DNA from: Candidatus Bathyarchaeota archaeon
Lineage (GTDB): Archaea; Thermoproteota; Bathyarchaeia; Bathyarchaeales; Bathycorpusculaceae
Direction of reading: 5' to 3'
Assembly (NCBI GenBank): GCA_026014585.1
Contig: JAOZIA010000024.1
Span: 1-64,000, forward strand
DNA length: 64,000 nt
In this document: positions 18,518-26,671 of the stretch, in pieces
How the letters are laid out: the number at the start of each line of letters is the position of its first letter
Numbering within the stretch: the stretch's first letter is position 1
Made by a program: the position numbers and the translations under genes
Notes under the pieces: model-generated
What the model saw: only the letters and a program-made list of their open reading frames with translations
The model's database searches: none
Told to the model about the DNA's origin: nothing

Positions 18518-19852
18518 ATGGAAATGACAGGCGTTTCCAAAGTGAAGAGTTCTCGCGCACTCAAATTAATGAGCGATAACAAAAAATCTTTAGCGGTTTG
18601 CTTGGCTTTTCTTGTCGCTTTTCTCTCTATCTTATTTCTTAGAGATCATTTGAGAGTATTGGACCTTTCAGTCAACACTTTGGTGCCCACAATACAGTCA
18701 GGTTGGGCAACAACCATAGCCATTGGAATCTCTTATGCCTTTGACACTTACAGTTTACTTGTTGTGAGTTTAGCTATTGCAAGTTACCTCTTCTACAAGA
18801 ACTATAGGCTTCAAAGTCTCTTACTGCTAGGCGCTATGGGCGGCGATGCCTTACTTGTTGTTGGCTTTAAAACATTGGTTCAATCGCCCCGACCTACAAA
18901 CATGGTGATTTTTGATATGGGTTATTCTTTTCCAAGTGGTCATACTGTCGGGGGCATTGTCTTCTGCGGTTTACTTGCCTACTTTGCTTGGCAACATTGG
19001 CAAACCACTAGACCCCAAGCAGTGGTCATTGCTTTAGCCACCTTAATCGCTTCAGTGGTCGGCTTTGATAGAATTTACTTGAATGTTCATTGGTTTAGTG
19101 ATGTTTTAGGTGGGTGTTTGCTGGGTATTTTCTGGCTTACCGTTTCTATCCTAATCTTTACGCTTCTAACCATTGATGGAAAACCGCCGTCAGAAAGGTT
19201 CAACAAAATATCCAGTATTCTTTTTTGTGTAGGTGTAATCGTTGCGGTAAGTTTGCTAATTTTACAGTTGTTCCCGCTTCATTTAGGGAGTTTTCCAGGG
19301 TTTGTAAATTTTGTAGTGATTACGTGTAAGGGTTGGATGGCAGTTTATGGACCCATTGGATTGTTTACCGCGATGATTATTTCTTCTGTGTTGTCGCCGA
19401 TTCCAAATGAGGTTTTCTTAGCCTTCGCTGGAATGACAATGAATCCGCTTAGTGTTGCCTTCTTTGGAGCTTTAGGTTCAACTGTGGGTGCTGTAATCTG
19501 CTTCTACATCGCACGATTGGGCGGGCAACCTTTGGTAAAACGCTTTGTGAAAGAGAGCACTTTAGCACCTATGAACCAATGGTTTAACAAGTGGGGTTCT
19601 TGGGCAATCTTGCTTGGAAGACTTATTCCCTTAGTGCCATTTGATGCAGTCTCATATCTATCAGGTTTGACTAAGACTAAAGTTACCAAGTTCTCTGTGC
19701 TCACGTTTATCGGTGCGATACCAAGATGCCTGCTCTACGCGTACATCGGAGAATTAATTGCCGCATATAACTTGCCCTTTTTGATACTACTAGTGATTAT
19801 TGTAGTGATTATACTTCTAATTTGGGAATACAGAAAAAGCGTTCTTGCTTAG
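18518..19852 (+). CDS. PAP2 phosphatase fused to a VTT (DedA-type) membrane domain
   Basis: A 444-residue polytopic membrane protein joining two families. The N-terminal PAP2 lipid phosphatase has all three motifs: KTLVQSPRP (near residue 118), PSGHT (near 139) and RIYLNVHWFSD (near 188). The C-terminal half is a VTT/SNARE-associated domain (YGPIGLFTAMI...SVLSPIPNEVFLAFAG, then RFVKE and WGSWAILLGRLIPLVPFDAVSY). PAP2 enzymes dephosphorylate polyprenyl or phosphatidyl pyrophosphates, and DedA-type proteins flip polyprenyl phosphate or phospholipids. The fusion therefore suggests coupled dephosphorylation and flipping of a dolichyl/polyprenyl carrier on the outer face (inference). It lies 65 bases after the winged-helix gene. 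Confidence 0.85.
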   Translation: MEMTGVSKVKSSRALKLMSDNKKSLAVCLAFLVAFLSILFLRDHLRVLDLSVNTLVPTIQSGWATTIAIGISYAFDTYSLLVVSLAIASYLFYKNYRLQSLLLLGAMGGDALLVVGFKTLVQSPRPTNMVIFDMGYSFPSGHTVGGIVFCGLLAYFAWQHWQTTRPQAVVIALATLIASVVGFDRIYLNVHWFSDVLGGCLLGIFWLTVSILIFTLLTIDGKPPSERFNKISSILFCVGVIVAVSLLILQLFPLHLGSFPGFVNFVVITCKGWMAVYGPIGLFTAMIISSVLSPIPNEVFLAFAGMTMNPLSVAFFGALGSTVGAVICFYIARLGGQPLVKRFVKESTLAPMNQWFNKWGSWAILLGRLIPLVPFDAVSYLSGLTKTKVTKFSVLTFIGAIPRCLLYAYIGELIAAYNLPFLILLVIIVVIILLIWEYRKSVLA

Positions 19853-20007
19853 TTTTTGTATTGGAAGGTGTAGTGTGTTTGTTGGTTGTTTTGGTGTTTT
19901 ATAAAGCCCTTAAAGCCTGTTTGATTGAAGCATTGTTTGAATAGTTCGCGTTGCTGGCTGGGCGTCATGCCTGTTACGTTATACTGCTTGGCTTTTTGCT
20001 GGCTCAC
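19849..20007 (-). CDS. Small protein of unknown function (52 residues)
   Basis: A short gene read in a different frame from the longer open frame that shadows it. It begins at a GTG (20005-20007) that overlaps the TGA stop of the preceding gene in a GTGA junction, with GGAGAAG eight bases upstream. The product is polar, rich in glutamine and lysine (QQKAKQYNVTGMTPSQQREL), with no clear family. It converges on the PAP2-VTT gene with a four-base overlap. Coupled translation with the zinc-ribbon gene supports its reality. Confidence 0.5.
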   Translation of the reverse strand: MSQQKAKQYNVTGMTPSQQRELFKQCFNQTGFKGFIKHQNNQQTHYTFQYKN

Positions 20008-20249
20008 ATGCGGTCTTCTCCTTTCATGGTTTGGGTTTTTGTTATTCGGATTAGGGTTTTGGGTTCTGTTAGGGTGGTTTTGCATTTTTGGCATGTTTCT
20101 GTTTTTATGGGCTGATACATGGGGATAAAGACTGCCACTTTTGTCTCTGGGCTTTTTTGTTCGACGAAGACTTTGTTTACTTCTATGCTGCTCCAGAAAC
20201 CACAACTGGCACATTTTATCCTAAGCTTTATTTTCAGCCCTCCCAGCAA
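20004..20249 (-). CDS. Small zinc-ribbon protein
   Basis: An 81-residue protein with two CxxC pairs (CASCGFW near residue 13 and CQKCKTTL near 53), a single zinc ribbon with a 36-residue spacer. The TTG start at 20249 lies five bases after the stop of the upstream small gene; a start six bases after the GGGAGGG at about 20239-20245 would instead need a rare ATA. It is the middle gene of three tiny, tightly packed genes on this strand. Likely nucleic-acid or protein binding, otherwise unknown. Confidence 0.6.
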   Translation of the reverse strand: MLGGLKIKLRIKCASCGFWSSIEVNKVFVEQKSPETKVAVFIPMYQPIKTETCQKCKTTLTEPKTLIRITKTQTMKGEDRM

Positions 20250-20253
20250 AAGT

Positions 20254-20400
20254 CTATCTTTTTTCGAGAATTGTTACTTTTTGGGTTTTCAGTAGCCAAT
20301 CGCACTCGATGCTGTTGCTGATTTCTTTTTCAATTTGGCTGTTTGATGTTTCTTTGGCTTCTGGAACTAGGCTGATTGTGATTATGGCTATTTTGTTCAT
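20254..20400 (-). CDS. Small protein of unknown function (48 residues)
   Basis: A 48-residue gene, ATG at 20400, stop TAG at 20254. The sequence begins MNKIAIITISLVPEAKETSN, then an acidic/polar helix with IECDWLL and an end VTILEKR. Strong codon-like composition and tight packing with the zinc-ribbon gene five bases downstream support it as real. It is the first gene of a three-gene unit and faces the AbrB-like gene across a promoter region with repeated TTATGTACA. Function is unknown. Confidence 0.55.
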   Translation of the reverse strand: MNKIAIITISLVPEAKETSNSQIEKEISNSIECDWLLKTQKVTILEKR

Positions 20401-20454
20401 GATGGTCTGAGGGTGTTAATGCTTGTCCGCATACTTAAGGCTTCTGCTACTAAA

Positions 20455-20508
20455 TTATGTACATAAATTATGCACTGGAAAGAAACTTGTGGGTAAACAT
20501 TATGTACA
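20455..20508. promoter_or_regulatory. Repeated TTATGTACA sites in a divergent promoter
   Basis: The palindrome TTATGTACATAA occupies 20455-20466, and TTATGTACA recurs at 20500-20508, in the region between the minus-strand small-gene unit and the plus-strand AbrB-like gene. A related AAATTATG also occurs at 20465-20472. Paired repeated sites of this kind are typical operators; autoregulation by the AbrB-like protein is the simplest reading (inference). Confidence 0.4.
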
Positions 20509-20717
20509 AAGATAAGGCTACCAAAATGAAAAAAGGTACAGGAACATTCATAAACAGAAGAACACAAACAGGCAAAAAAACCTACGACAGATTCTTTTTC
20601 TACGTTCCCACTGAAGTCGCCAGAGACGGAACATTCCCGTTCAAAGAAAAAGACAAAGTGGAAATTGAAATCAAGGGCGAAACAGTGACAATAACAAAAG
20701 CCAAAAACAACATCTAA
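20502..20717 (+). CDS. AbrB/SpoVT-like small DNA-binding protein
   Basis: A protein of 71 residues from the ATG at 20502, or 63 from the ATG at 20526. The C-terminal half (FFFYVPTEVARDGTF, then KEKDKVEIEIKGETVTITK) follows the swapped-hairpin AbrB pattern of prokaryotic transition regulators and antitoxins. The N-terminal part is basic (GTFINRRTQTGKK). No toxin gene follows. The open frame reaches back to 20457, but those codons overlap the palindromic promoter element and are unlikely to be translated. The gap of about 290 bases downstream (20718-21009) shows no convincing gene. Confidence 0.62.
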   Translation: MYKDKATKMKKGTGTFINRRTQTGKKTYDRFFFYVPTEVARDGTFPFKEKDKVEIEIKGETVTITKAKNNI

Positions 20718-21009
20718 ATCCTCTCACGTTTAGATACACGGAAACGAAACCGTTGCGTTTTTTGTTTGTTTGGGTGCGTTTTTCACCAACCTATTAGGCT
20801 CCAAATATTTGACATATGCAGATACCTTAGAGGGGAGAGGTAACAGGTAGTGTACGGGTTGTTTTTGCGTGCGTTTTTTGCAGCCTGCAACGAGGCAGAA
20901 ATTAGCCAAACCGTATTTGTTTTTCTTTTGGGTTCTAAAACGTAAAACTGCAGAGTTACATCGCAAAACTTAAAACCCTCAACCCTCCGCTTTTTGTACA
21001 GATGTTGCC

Positions 21010-21726
21010 TTGAAGCTGCTGATAAGCCCCAAAAACGAGTCTGAAGCCCAAGAAGCCATTGCTGGAGGAGCAGACATCATCGACGTCAAAAACCCCCAGG
21101 AGGGACCTTTAGGCGCGAATTTTCCGTGGGTTATAAAATGCATAAAAGAATCCACGCCAAAACCTCTGGAAACCAGCTGCACCATCGGCGAAGCCCCCAC
21201 TGTTCCCGCTTCCATGGCATTGGCGGCTTATGGCGCTGCATCGTTGGGCGTGGACTACGTAAAAGTTGGCTTATCAAACCTAAAAACCGCAGCTGAAGCT
21301 TCGGTTTACTTGGAAAAAATTGTGAAAGCCGCTAAACTTTGTAACCCCAACGTCAAAATAGTCGCCACCGGATACGCCGACTCAGAAAGGGCAAACTCCA
21401 TTAATCCAGTGCTGGTTCCACAGGTAGCACAGGCGGCTGGCGCAGATGTTGCAATGTTGGACACGGCGGTTAAGGATGGCAAAAGCACATTTGACTTTTT
21501 ATCCGTGGCACAGTTGGAGCAGTTTGTTAAGATTGCTCACGAGTTTGGTTTACAGGTTGCACTGGCGGGGTCTTTGAAAGCAGAGGACTTATGCAGAGTT
21601 AAGGCTTTGGGTGCTGATATTGTGGGCGTGCGGGGCGCGGCATGCACGGGGTGTGACCGCATAAAAGGCAGCATAAGCCGAAAGCAAGTTCAAGCTCTTT
21701 TAGAGATTGTCCAGGTGACGCCCTAA
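21010..21726 (+). CDS. mfnB: (5-formylfuran-3-yl)methyl phosphate synthase MfnB
   Basis: MfnB builds the furan precursor of methanofuran from two glyceraldehyde-3-phosphates. The 238-residue TIM barrel carries every catalytic position known for the Methanocaldococcus enzyme at the same number: D25 and K27 in IIDVKNPQEGP, K85 in DYVKVGL, D151 and K155 in MLDTAVKDGK. It starts at TTG (21010), which gives the family's normal MKLLISPKNESEA beginning. First gene of the mfnB-A-D-F-E operon; its stop overlaps the mfnA start (TAATG). An AT-rich AACTTAAAACC at about 20967-20977 may be the promoter. Confidence 0.95.
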   Translation: MKLLISPKNESEAQEAIAGGADIIDVKNPQEGPLGANFPWVIKCIKESTPKPLETSCTIGEAPTVPASMALAAYGAASLGVDYVKVGLSNLKTAAEASVYLEKIVKAAKLCNPNVKIVATGYADSERANSINPVLVPQVAQAAGADVAMLDTAVKDGKSTFDFLSVAQLEQFVKIAHEFGLQVALAGSLKAEDLCRVKALGADIVGVRGAACTGCDRIKGSISRKQVQALLEIVQVTP

Positions 21727-22856
21727 TGCAGCAAAAGGGACAAAACCAAAACCGTGTCCTTGACGAATTAAAAATATTGCAAGCCCAAAACCAAACCTAC
21801 ACTGATGGCAAAATCCTATGCTCCATGTGCACCAAACCCTTACCCATAGCCAAAGAAGCCTACCAAATGTTTCTAGACTCAAACCTTGGCGACGCAGGAC
21901 TTTTTCCTGGAAGCGCAGAACTGGAGAAACGTGCCGTAAAGCAGTTAGCATCTTTGCTTGGCGGCAAAGAAAGCACAGCAGGGTTTATTGTGAGTGGAGG
22001 AACCGAAGCAAATCTGATGGCGATGCTTGCGGCACGCTCAAAAAGCCACACAGATACACCAGAAATAATCCTACCCAAATCCGCACACTTCTCATTTACT
22101 AAAATCTGCAATGCCCTAAAAATCAAACCAGTCTACGCAGGTTTAGACAGACAATTCCGCGTTGACCCCCAAGCCGTGGATAAACTGGTCAGCAAAGACA
22201 CTATCGCGGTTGTGGGCACTGCTGGAACTGTTGAGTTGGGCGCAGTTGACCCAATTGATGCACTCTCAGAGATTGCCCAAAAGTATGGGTTGTTTTTGCA
22301 TGTTGACGCGGCGTTTGGCGGTTTAGTTTTGCCTTTTTTGGAGAATCCATCCCGTTTTGATTTTCAATTGTCTGGTGTACAATCCATCACTGTTGACCCC
22401 CACAAGATGGGGATGGCACCTGTCCCAGCCGGTGGAATCCTATTTAGAAACAAAAACGACATAGAGGCACTCAAAGTCGAAACACCCTACCTCACACAAA
22501 AATACAGCTACACGTTTACGGGCACACGTAGCGGCGCCTCAGCCGCGGCAGTATATGCAACCTTTGCAATGCTTGGAAGGGACGGTTACAGGAAAATTGT
22601 GGCGCAGTGTATGGAGAACACGGCGTTTTTGGCTGAAAAATTAGTGGCATTTGACTTTTGTTTAGTTGTTGAACCTACGTTAAACATTGTCGCGTTCCGA
22701 AGCAAAAACACTAAACAGTTGTTTGAGAACCTACAAAGAAAAGGCTGGCGTCTTTCATACGTGCCTCATTTGGACTGCATACGTATTGTTGTTATGCCTC
22801 ATACACAGAAAGCGAACTTATCTGCTCTTCTACTTGAGTTGAAGCAAAATTTTTAA
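21726..22856 (+). CDS. mfnA: Tyrosine (or aspartate) decarboxylase MfnA
   Basis: A PLP-dependent group II decarboxylase of 376 residues. In methanofuran synthesis MfnA makes tyramine from tyrosine; in some archaea the same family makes beta-alanine from aspartate for CoA. Visible are SGGTEANLMAM (cofactor phosphate loop, near residue 90), HVDAAFGG (PLP-pyridine aspartate, near 193) and VDPHKMGMAPVPAGG with the Schiff-base lysine at about K227. Its position directly after mfnB and before mfnD argues for tyrosine decarboxylation. Confidence 0.93.
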   Translation: MQQKGQNQNRVLDELKILQAQNQTYTDGKILCSMCTKPLPIAKEAYQMFLDSNLGDAGLFPGSAELEKRAVKQLASLLGGKESTAGFIVSGGTEANLMAMLAARSKSHTDTPEIILPKSAHFSFTKICNALKIKPVYAGLDRQFRVDPQAVDKLVSKDTIAVVGTAGTVELGAVDPIDALSEIAQKYGLFLHVDAAFGGLVLPFLENPSRFDFQLSGVQSITVDPHKMGMAPVPAGGILFRNKNDIEALKVETPYLTQKYSYTFTGTRSGASAAAVYATFAMLGRDGYRKIVAQCMENTAFLAEKLVAFDFCLVVEPTLNIVAFRSKNTKQLFENLQRKGWRLSYVPHLDCIRIVVMPHTQKANLSALLLELKQNF

Positions 22857-22887
22857 GAACTACTCCGCTTTTTCTTGGAGCAGGAGA

Positions 22888-24099
22888 ATGAATGTGAAGA
22901 CACTGATTTACGAATATGCTAGTGGTGGCGGAGCAAAACCTGTTTCATCTAACGTTTTATGTGAAGGCTTTGGTATGTTGCGTACTTTAGTGTCTGACCT
23001 TAAGTGTGCAGGGCATCAAGTTACGGTTTTACTGGATGATAACATATCCAAATTAAACCCGCCCATAAACGCCGACTTTGTTGTGCCTATGTACTCACCC
23101 GAGGAACCCCACAAGTTTCTTGCCGCTTTAGCAGCCATTAACAATTCTGTATATGTTGTGGCTCCGGAAACGAGACAAACCTTGCAGTCTCTTGTTAAAA
23201 TAGTTGAAGAAACAGGAAAAACCGCATTTAACAGCACATCTGATGCAATAGGGAAAACCGCAAACAAAACAGCTCTAAATGATTACCTTAAAACACACGG
23301 GTTCCCAACACTTAAAACTCTAACCCTTAATGCAACAGACAGTTTAGAGAAAAACACGCAGGCAATTTCAGAGTTGAATTTTCCTGTCGTACTCAAACCA
23401 CTAGATGACGTCAGTTGTGGGGGAATCTGCCTAATCAAAAACATCAGTCAAATTGAGGCAGCAATAAAAAAAACTAACGCAGACGTTTTCATTGCTCAGG
23501 AATACGTTAAGGGCGTAGATGCTAGCGTTAGCCTGATTTGTACTGGAAAAGATGCTTTGCCCATAAGCTTGAACCAGCAAGAGGTGATTTTGGCTACGCC
23601 TGAGGCTGATTCGAAGTATGAAGGTGGTCTTGTGCCATTTAATCATCCGCAAAAAGAGGTTGCGTTTAGGGTTGCGCGGGAAATTGCTGTTTTCTTTGGT
23701 TTTTGTGGGTATGTTGGGGTAGATTTTGTTTTGACTGATAAAGAGGTTTTTGCGGTTGATGTTAATCCGCGGTTGACAACCTCGTATGTGGGTTTAAGCG
23801 GGGTTGTTAATTTTAATGTTGCACAAGCAATAGTTGATGCAGTATTAAACGGTAAACTTCCCAGTGAGCCTGCCTTTAATGGGTATTTCTGTTTTTCCAA
23901 AGTAGAAACAGCAAATCCAAAAATTGAGGCCCTCAAAGAAATCTTCAAAATGCCCACAGTTGCTTCACCGCCGTTTCCAGATGCTTCAGGAAAAACTCAT
24001 GCTCTAGTTTTTTGCAAGGCCTCTTCATTGGAGAAAGCCAAGTTAGGTGTGCAAGAAGCTAAAAAGGAACTCTTACGCATTATTGATAGGGGAAACTGA
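22888..24099 (+). CDS. mfnD: Tyramine-glutamate ligase MfnD (ATP-grasp)
   Basis: A 403-residue ATP-grasp ligase that joins glutamate to tyramine in methanofuran synthesis. It begins with the family pattern LIYEYASGGG. The ATP-grasp core has FPVVLKPLDDVSCGGICLI (about residues 165-183), IAQEYVKGVDASVS (about 210-223) and AVDVNPRLTTSYVGL with the metal-binding D/N pair (about 290-304). A TTTTAAG with downstream GGAGCAGG precedes the ATG. It is the third gene of the operon, 31 bases after mfnA. Confidence 0.9.
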   Translation: MNVKTLIYEYASGGGAKPVSSNVLCEGFGMLRTLVSDLKCAGHQVTVLLDDNISKLNPPINADFVVPMYSPEEPHKFLAALAAINNSVYVVAPETRQTLQSLVKIVEETGKTAFNSTSDAIGKTANKTALNDYLKTHGFPTLKTLTLNATDSLEKNTQAISELNFPVVLKPLDDVSCGGICLIKNISQIEAAIKKTNADVFIAQEYVKGVDASVSLICTGKDALPISLNQQEVILATPEADSKYEGGLVPFNHPQKEVAFRVAREIAVFFGFCGYVGVDFVLTDKEVFAVDVNPRLTTSYVGLSGVVNFNVAQAIVDAVLNGKLPSEPAFNGYFCFSKVETANPKIEALKEIFKMPTVASPPFPDASGKTHALVFCKASSLEKAKLGVQEAKKELLRIIDRGN

Positions 24100-24100
24100 T

Positions 24101-25165
24101 TTGGTATGTGTGCTTGGCTTAGATATTGGCGGTGCAAACACAAAAGCAGCCCTTATAACCGTAAATAAAGGTGAGCTGCAAAATGTTTCTGTTGTTAGTC
24201 AGTATTTTCCTGTTTGGAAAAACCCTGAAAAACTCGTAGATGTATTGTTAGAGCTTAAAGAGAAATTAGGCGGCGAACCTGAAGCAGTAGGCATAACAAT
24301 GACTGCGGAACTATCAGACGCTTACCAAACCAAACGCGAAGGCATAACCCACATCTTCTCCTGCGTCCAAAACGCTTTCAAACCCCTGCCCGTTTACGTT
24401 TTAACCGTTGACACAGAAGTCCTATCCCCCGACATTGCCCTGCAAAATCCACTAAAGGTTGCCTCAGCAAATTGGGCAGCAACAGGTTGGCTGGTAGCAC
24501 AAAAAATCAGAAACTGCGTTGTTGTTGATGTGGGCAGCACCAGCACAAGCATAATTCCCATTATTGGCGGCGTGGTTTCTGCGGTTGGCAAAACAGATTT
24601 AGAAAAACTTGTCTGTGGCGAACTGGTTTATACTGGCAGTATACGCACAAATATTGCTGCAATCGTGGGCAAAATCCCAACTAAGGCAGGTGTTGCCAAG
24701 GTGTCCTCGGAACTGTTTGCGCAAAGCGGGGATGTGCACTTGATTTTAGGCAACATAACGCCTCAGCAGTACACAGCTGACACGGCAGATGGCAGAGGCA
24801 AAACCGTACCTGAAGCCTTAGCACGGCTTGCAAGGATCGTGTGTGCTGACACAGACATGCTTTCAGAAAAAGAAATCATTGACATGGCGCATTTCATTTA
24901 TCAACGACAAATTGTGCAGGTGTCTGAAGGCTTAGGCAGAGTTTACTCTCGGGTTAAAGCAGTTGCCGAAGGGGTGGTTCCTGTTGTGGTTACGGGGCTT
25001 GGGAAAGAATTTCTTGCCAAAGAAGCCACCAAAAAAATCTGTGCTGACCAAACCGTGAATTTGGGCGGTGTTTTGCAGGAAAACTTTACGCTGGCAACCC
25101 CTGCTGTGGCTGTGGCTTTGATGACTGCACAAAAAACTTTTGGAGGACAAAACTCATGGACATAA
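24101..25165 (+). CDS. mfnF: Methanofuran synthase step MfnF (hydantoinase/oxoprolinase-like)
   Basis: MfnF joins the furan unit to glutamyl-tyramine. The 354-residue protein belongs to the H4MPT-linked C1 transfer pathway family of ASKHA-fold proteins. GLDIGGANTKAAL is the N-terminal phosphate loop, NCVVVDVGSTSTSIIPI the second, and VVTGLGKEFLA a later adenosine-side loop. I place the start at the TTG at 24101, just after the mfnD stop and behind AGGGGA; the frame also runs upstream inside mfnD. Its 3' end overlaps mfnE by ten bases. Confidence 0.9.
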   Translation: MVCVLGLDIGGANTKAALITVNKGELQNVSVVSQYFPVWKNPEKLVDVLLELKEKLGGEPEAVGITMTAELSDAYQTKREGITHIFSCVQNAFKPLPVYVLTVDTEVLSPDIALQNPLKVASANWAATGWLVAQKIRNCVVVDVGSTSTSIIPIIGGVVSAVGKTDLEKLVCGELVYTGSIRTNIAAIVGKIPTKAGVAKVSSELFAQSGDVHLILGNITPQQYTADTADGRGKTVPEALARLARIVCADTDMLSEKEIIDMAHFIYQRQIVQVSEGLGRVYSRVKAVAEGVVPVVVTGLGKEFLAKEATKKICADQTVNLGGVLQENFTLATPAVAVALMTAQKTFGGQNSWT

Positions 25166-25836
25166 CAGTGGTCAAAGTCGGCGGCAGCTTAGCAGAAAAA
25201 CCCGAAAGCCTGCATGTCCTGTGCAAGAAACTGGGTGAGTTGTCCCTGAAGCAGAGTTTGGTTGTGGTTGGAGGAGGAGGCGAATTTGCTGATGTTGCTC
25301 GAACTCAGGATAAACGGTTTAATTTGTCAGCTTTTACGAGTCATCGCATGGCAATTTTAGGTATGGATGCTTACGGACTTTTGTTGGCTGATTTGACGCC
25401 TAACTCATGTATTGTGGACAGTTTTGAGGATGCAGAGCAGGTTTTGTCTGAGGGGAAACTGGCGGTTTTTCTGCCCTCATGCTTCATGTTTTCAGCTGAT
25501 CCATTGGAGAACTCGTGGGATGCAACATCGGATGCCATAACCGCATGCATTGCGGAAAAACTTGAGGCAAAGAAAATTCTGCTTTTAACCGATGTTGACG
25601 GCATCTACAATGTTGACCCCAAAAAAAATAGGGATGCCAAACTAATCCAAAAAATAACCCCCAAAGAATTGCTGGCGCAAAATCAGCGATCCAGCGTAGA
25701 CAAGATTCTGCCAAAACTGCTTTCACAATCCAAAATTCCCTGCTTCGTGCTCAACGGGCTCTACTCTGAACGTATCGAGGCTATTTTGAAGGGTCAAAAA
25801 ACTATTTACACCTTAATAGGCGGTGTTAAAATTTAG
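25156..25836 (+). CDS. mfnE: [5-(aminomethyl)furan-3-yl]methyl phosphate kinase MfnE
   Basis: MfnE is an amino-acid-kinase-fold enzyme (226 residues) that phosphorylates the aminomethylfuran phosphate to the diphosphate used by MfnF. The N-terminal VVKVGGSLAEKP and VVVGGGGEFADVARTQD are the nucleotide-binding glycine loops, and LLTDVDGIYNVDPKK (near residue 145) is the family's ATP-site signature. Last gene of the operon, overlapping mfnF by ten bases. The aminotransferase mfnC, needed between mfnB and mfnE, is not in the window. Confidence 0.93.
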   Translation: MDITVVKVGGSLAEKPESLHVLCKKLGELSLKQSLVVVGGGGEFADVARTQDKRFNLSAFTSHRMAILGMDAYGLLLADLTPNSCIVDSFEDAEQVLSEGKLAVFLPSCFMFSADPLENSWDATSDAITACIAEKLEAKKILLLTDVDGIYNVDPKKNRDAKLIQKITPKELLAQNQRSSVDKILPKLLSQSKIPCFVLNGLYSERIEAILKGQKTIYTLIGGVKI

Positions 25837-25947
25837 CTTCAATAGCGGGGGTATTGCTTTTTTGTCTGTTTTTTGGATATGGATTTAGCGGTCATAAACA
25901 AGTTATATGGCTTTTGCTAATTGTGTGCTGTAAATGGAGGTTTGCAT

Positions 25948-26121
25948 GTGAAACAAGATATAATATTGGACAAGGGAAGAAAAGAGCTAGAGGAAAAAAT
26001 GTGCAGCATTTTCGGAGGCAAAATAAGCAAATTGCCGACAGAATTGCAAGAAATATTGATAGATGACATGGTCACCGCATTCGAAAATAGACTAAAAGTG
26101 TTAACCCGCACCAACCAATAA
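25948..26121 (+). CDS. Small conserved-looking archaeal protein (57 residues)
   Basis: A 57-residue helical protein. The start is the GTG at 25948, eight bases after a clear GGAGG; the frame is open nine codons further up. The sequence has a charged N-terminal helix (LDKGRKELEEKM) and KLPTELQEILIDDMVTAFENR. I recall similar short proteins in other archaea, but no function is known to me. It lies between mfnE and the next regulator gene with its own AT-rich leader. Confidence 0.55.
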   Translation: MKQDIILDKGRKELEEKMCSIFGGKISKLPTELQEILIDDMVTAFENRLKVLTRTNQ

Positions 26122-26176
26122 AGCACGCCTAAAAATGTCCTCATGGAAAAAATATGGATTTCAAATACATAAACCC

Positions 26177-26184
26177 TTTATATT
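26177..26184 (+). promoter_or_regulatory. TATA box
   Basis: TTTATATT lies 34-41 bases before the ATG at 26218, within an AT-rich stretch, the expected distance for an archaeal promoter with a short leader. Confidence 0.5.
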
Positions 26185-26217
26185 AAAACGTGGAATTAAC
26201 ATAAAAAGGTCTTAGAT

Positions 26218-26508
26218 ATGCGACGATCAAAACTTGAAATGTACGTTGACATCCTCAAGGTGCTTGCACACCGTGGTCCCCTTAAATTGACCCACGTGAT
26301 GTACAAGGCCAACGTAAACTGCAGTGTCCTCAAAGAATATTTGGACTTTCTGCTAAAGCAAGGTCTGATTGAAGAGAGGATTGTTGACAAAACACGCGTT
26401 GTCTACGCTATTACGCAGCACGGCATAAAAGTTCTTAAGTCATTTAGGGAACTTGAACAAGTTCTTCCAATTGTTGAAGAGTCTCGAAATCAAGTTTTTA
26501 TTCCCTAA
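26218..26508 (+). CDS. ArnR1-like winged-helix regulator
   Basis: A 96-residue archaeal winged-helix protein. Residues 1-45 (KLEMYVDILKVLAHRGPLKL, then THVMYKANVNCSVLKEYLDF) and the wing (GLIEERIVDKTRVVYAITQHG) match the common small archaeal HTH regulators of the ArnR1 group. The C-terminal helix (LKSFRELEQVLPIVEE) probably mediates dimer formation. It is monocistronic with its own TATA box. Targets are unknown. Confidence 0.78.
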   Translation: MRRSKLEMYVDILKVLAHRGPLKLTHVMYKANVNCSVLKEYLDFLLKQGLIEERIVDKTRVVYAITQHGIKVLKSFRELEQVLPIVEESRNQVFIP

Positions 26509-26671
26509 CCTTTCTCCTCCTAAATTTTAAGAAACTATTGGTTTATGCAGTCTTTATTATTACGTTTTCTATTTTTTGTTCTTAACAATATGGATCATAG
26601 TGTCGTAATACTTAATAAACACCTTTTTGAACTGTATATGTGATAAACACAACATCAAAGAGGGAACCCAG

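Noticed and set aside
20730-20966. 78-codon minus-strand open frame in the gap before mfnB
   Set aside because: Composition is unlike neighbours, there is no ribosome-binding site and no recognisable pattern.
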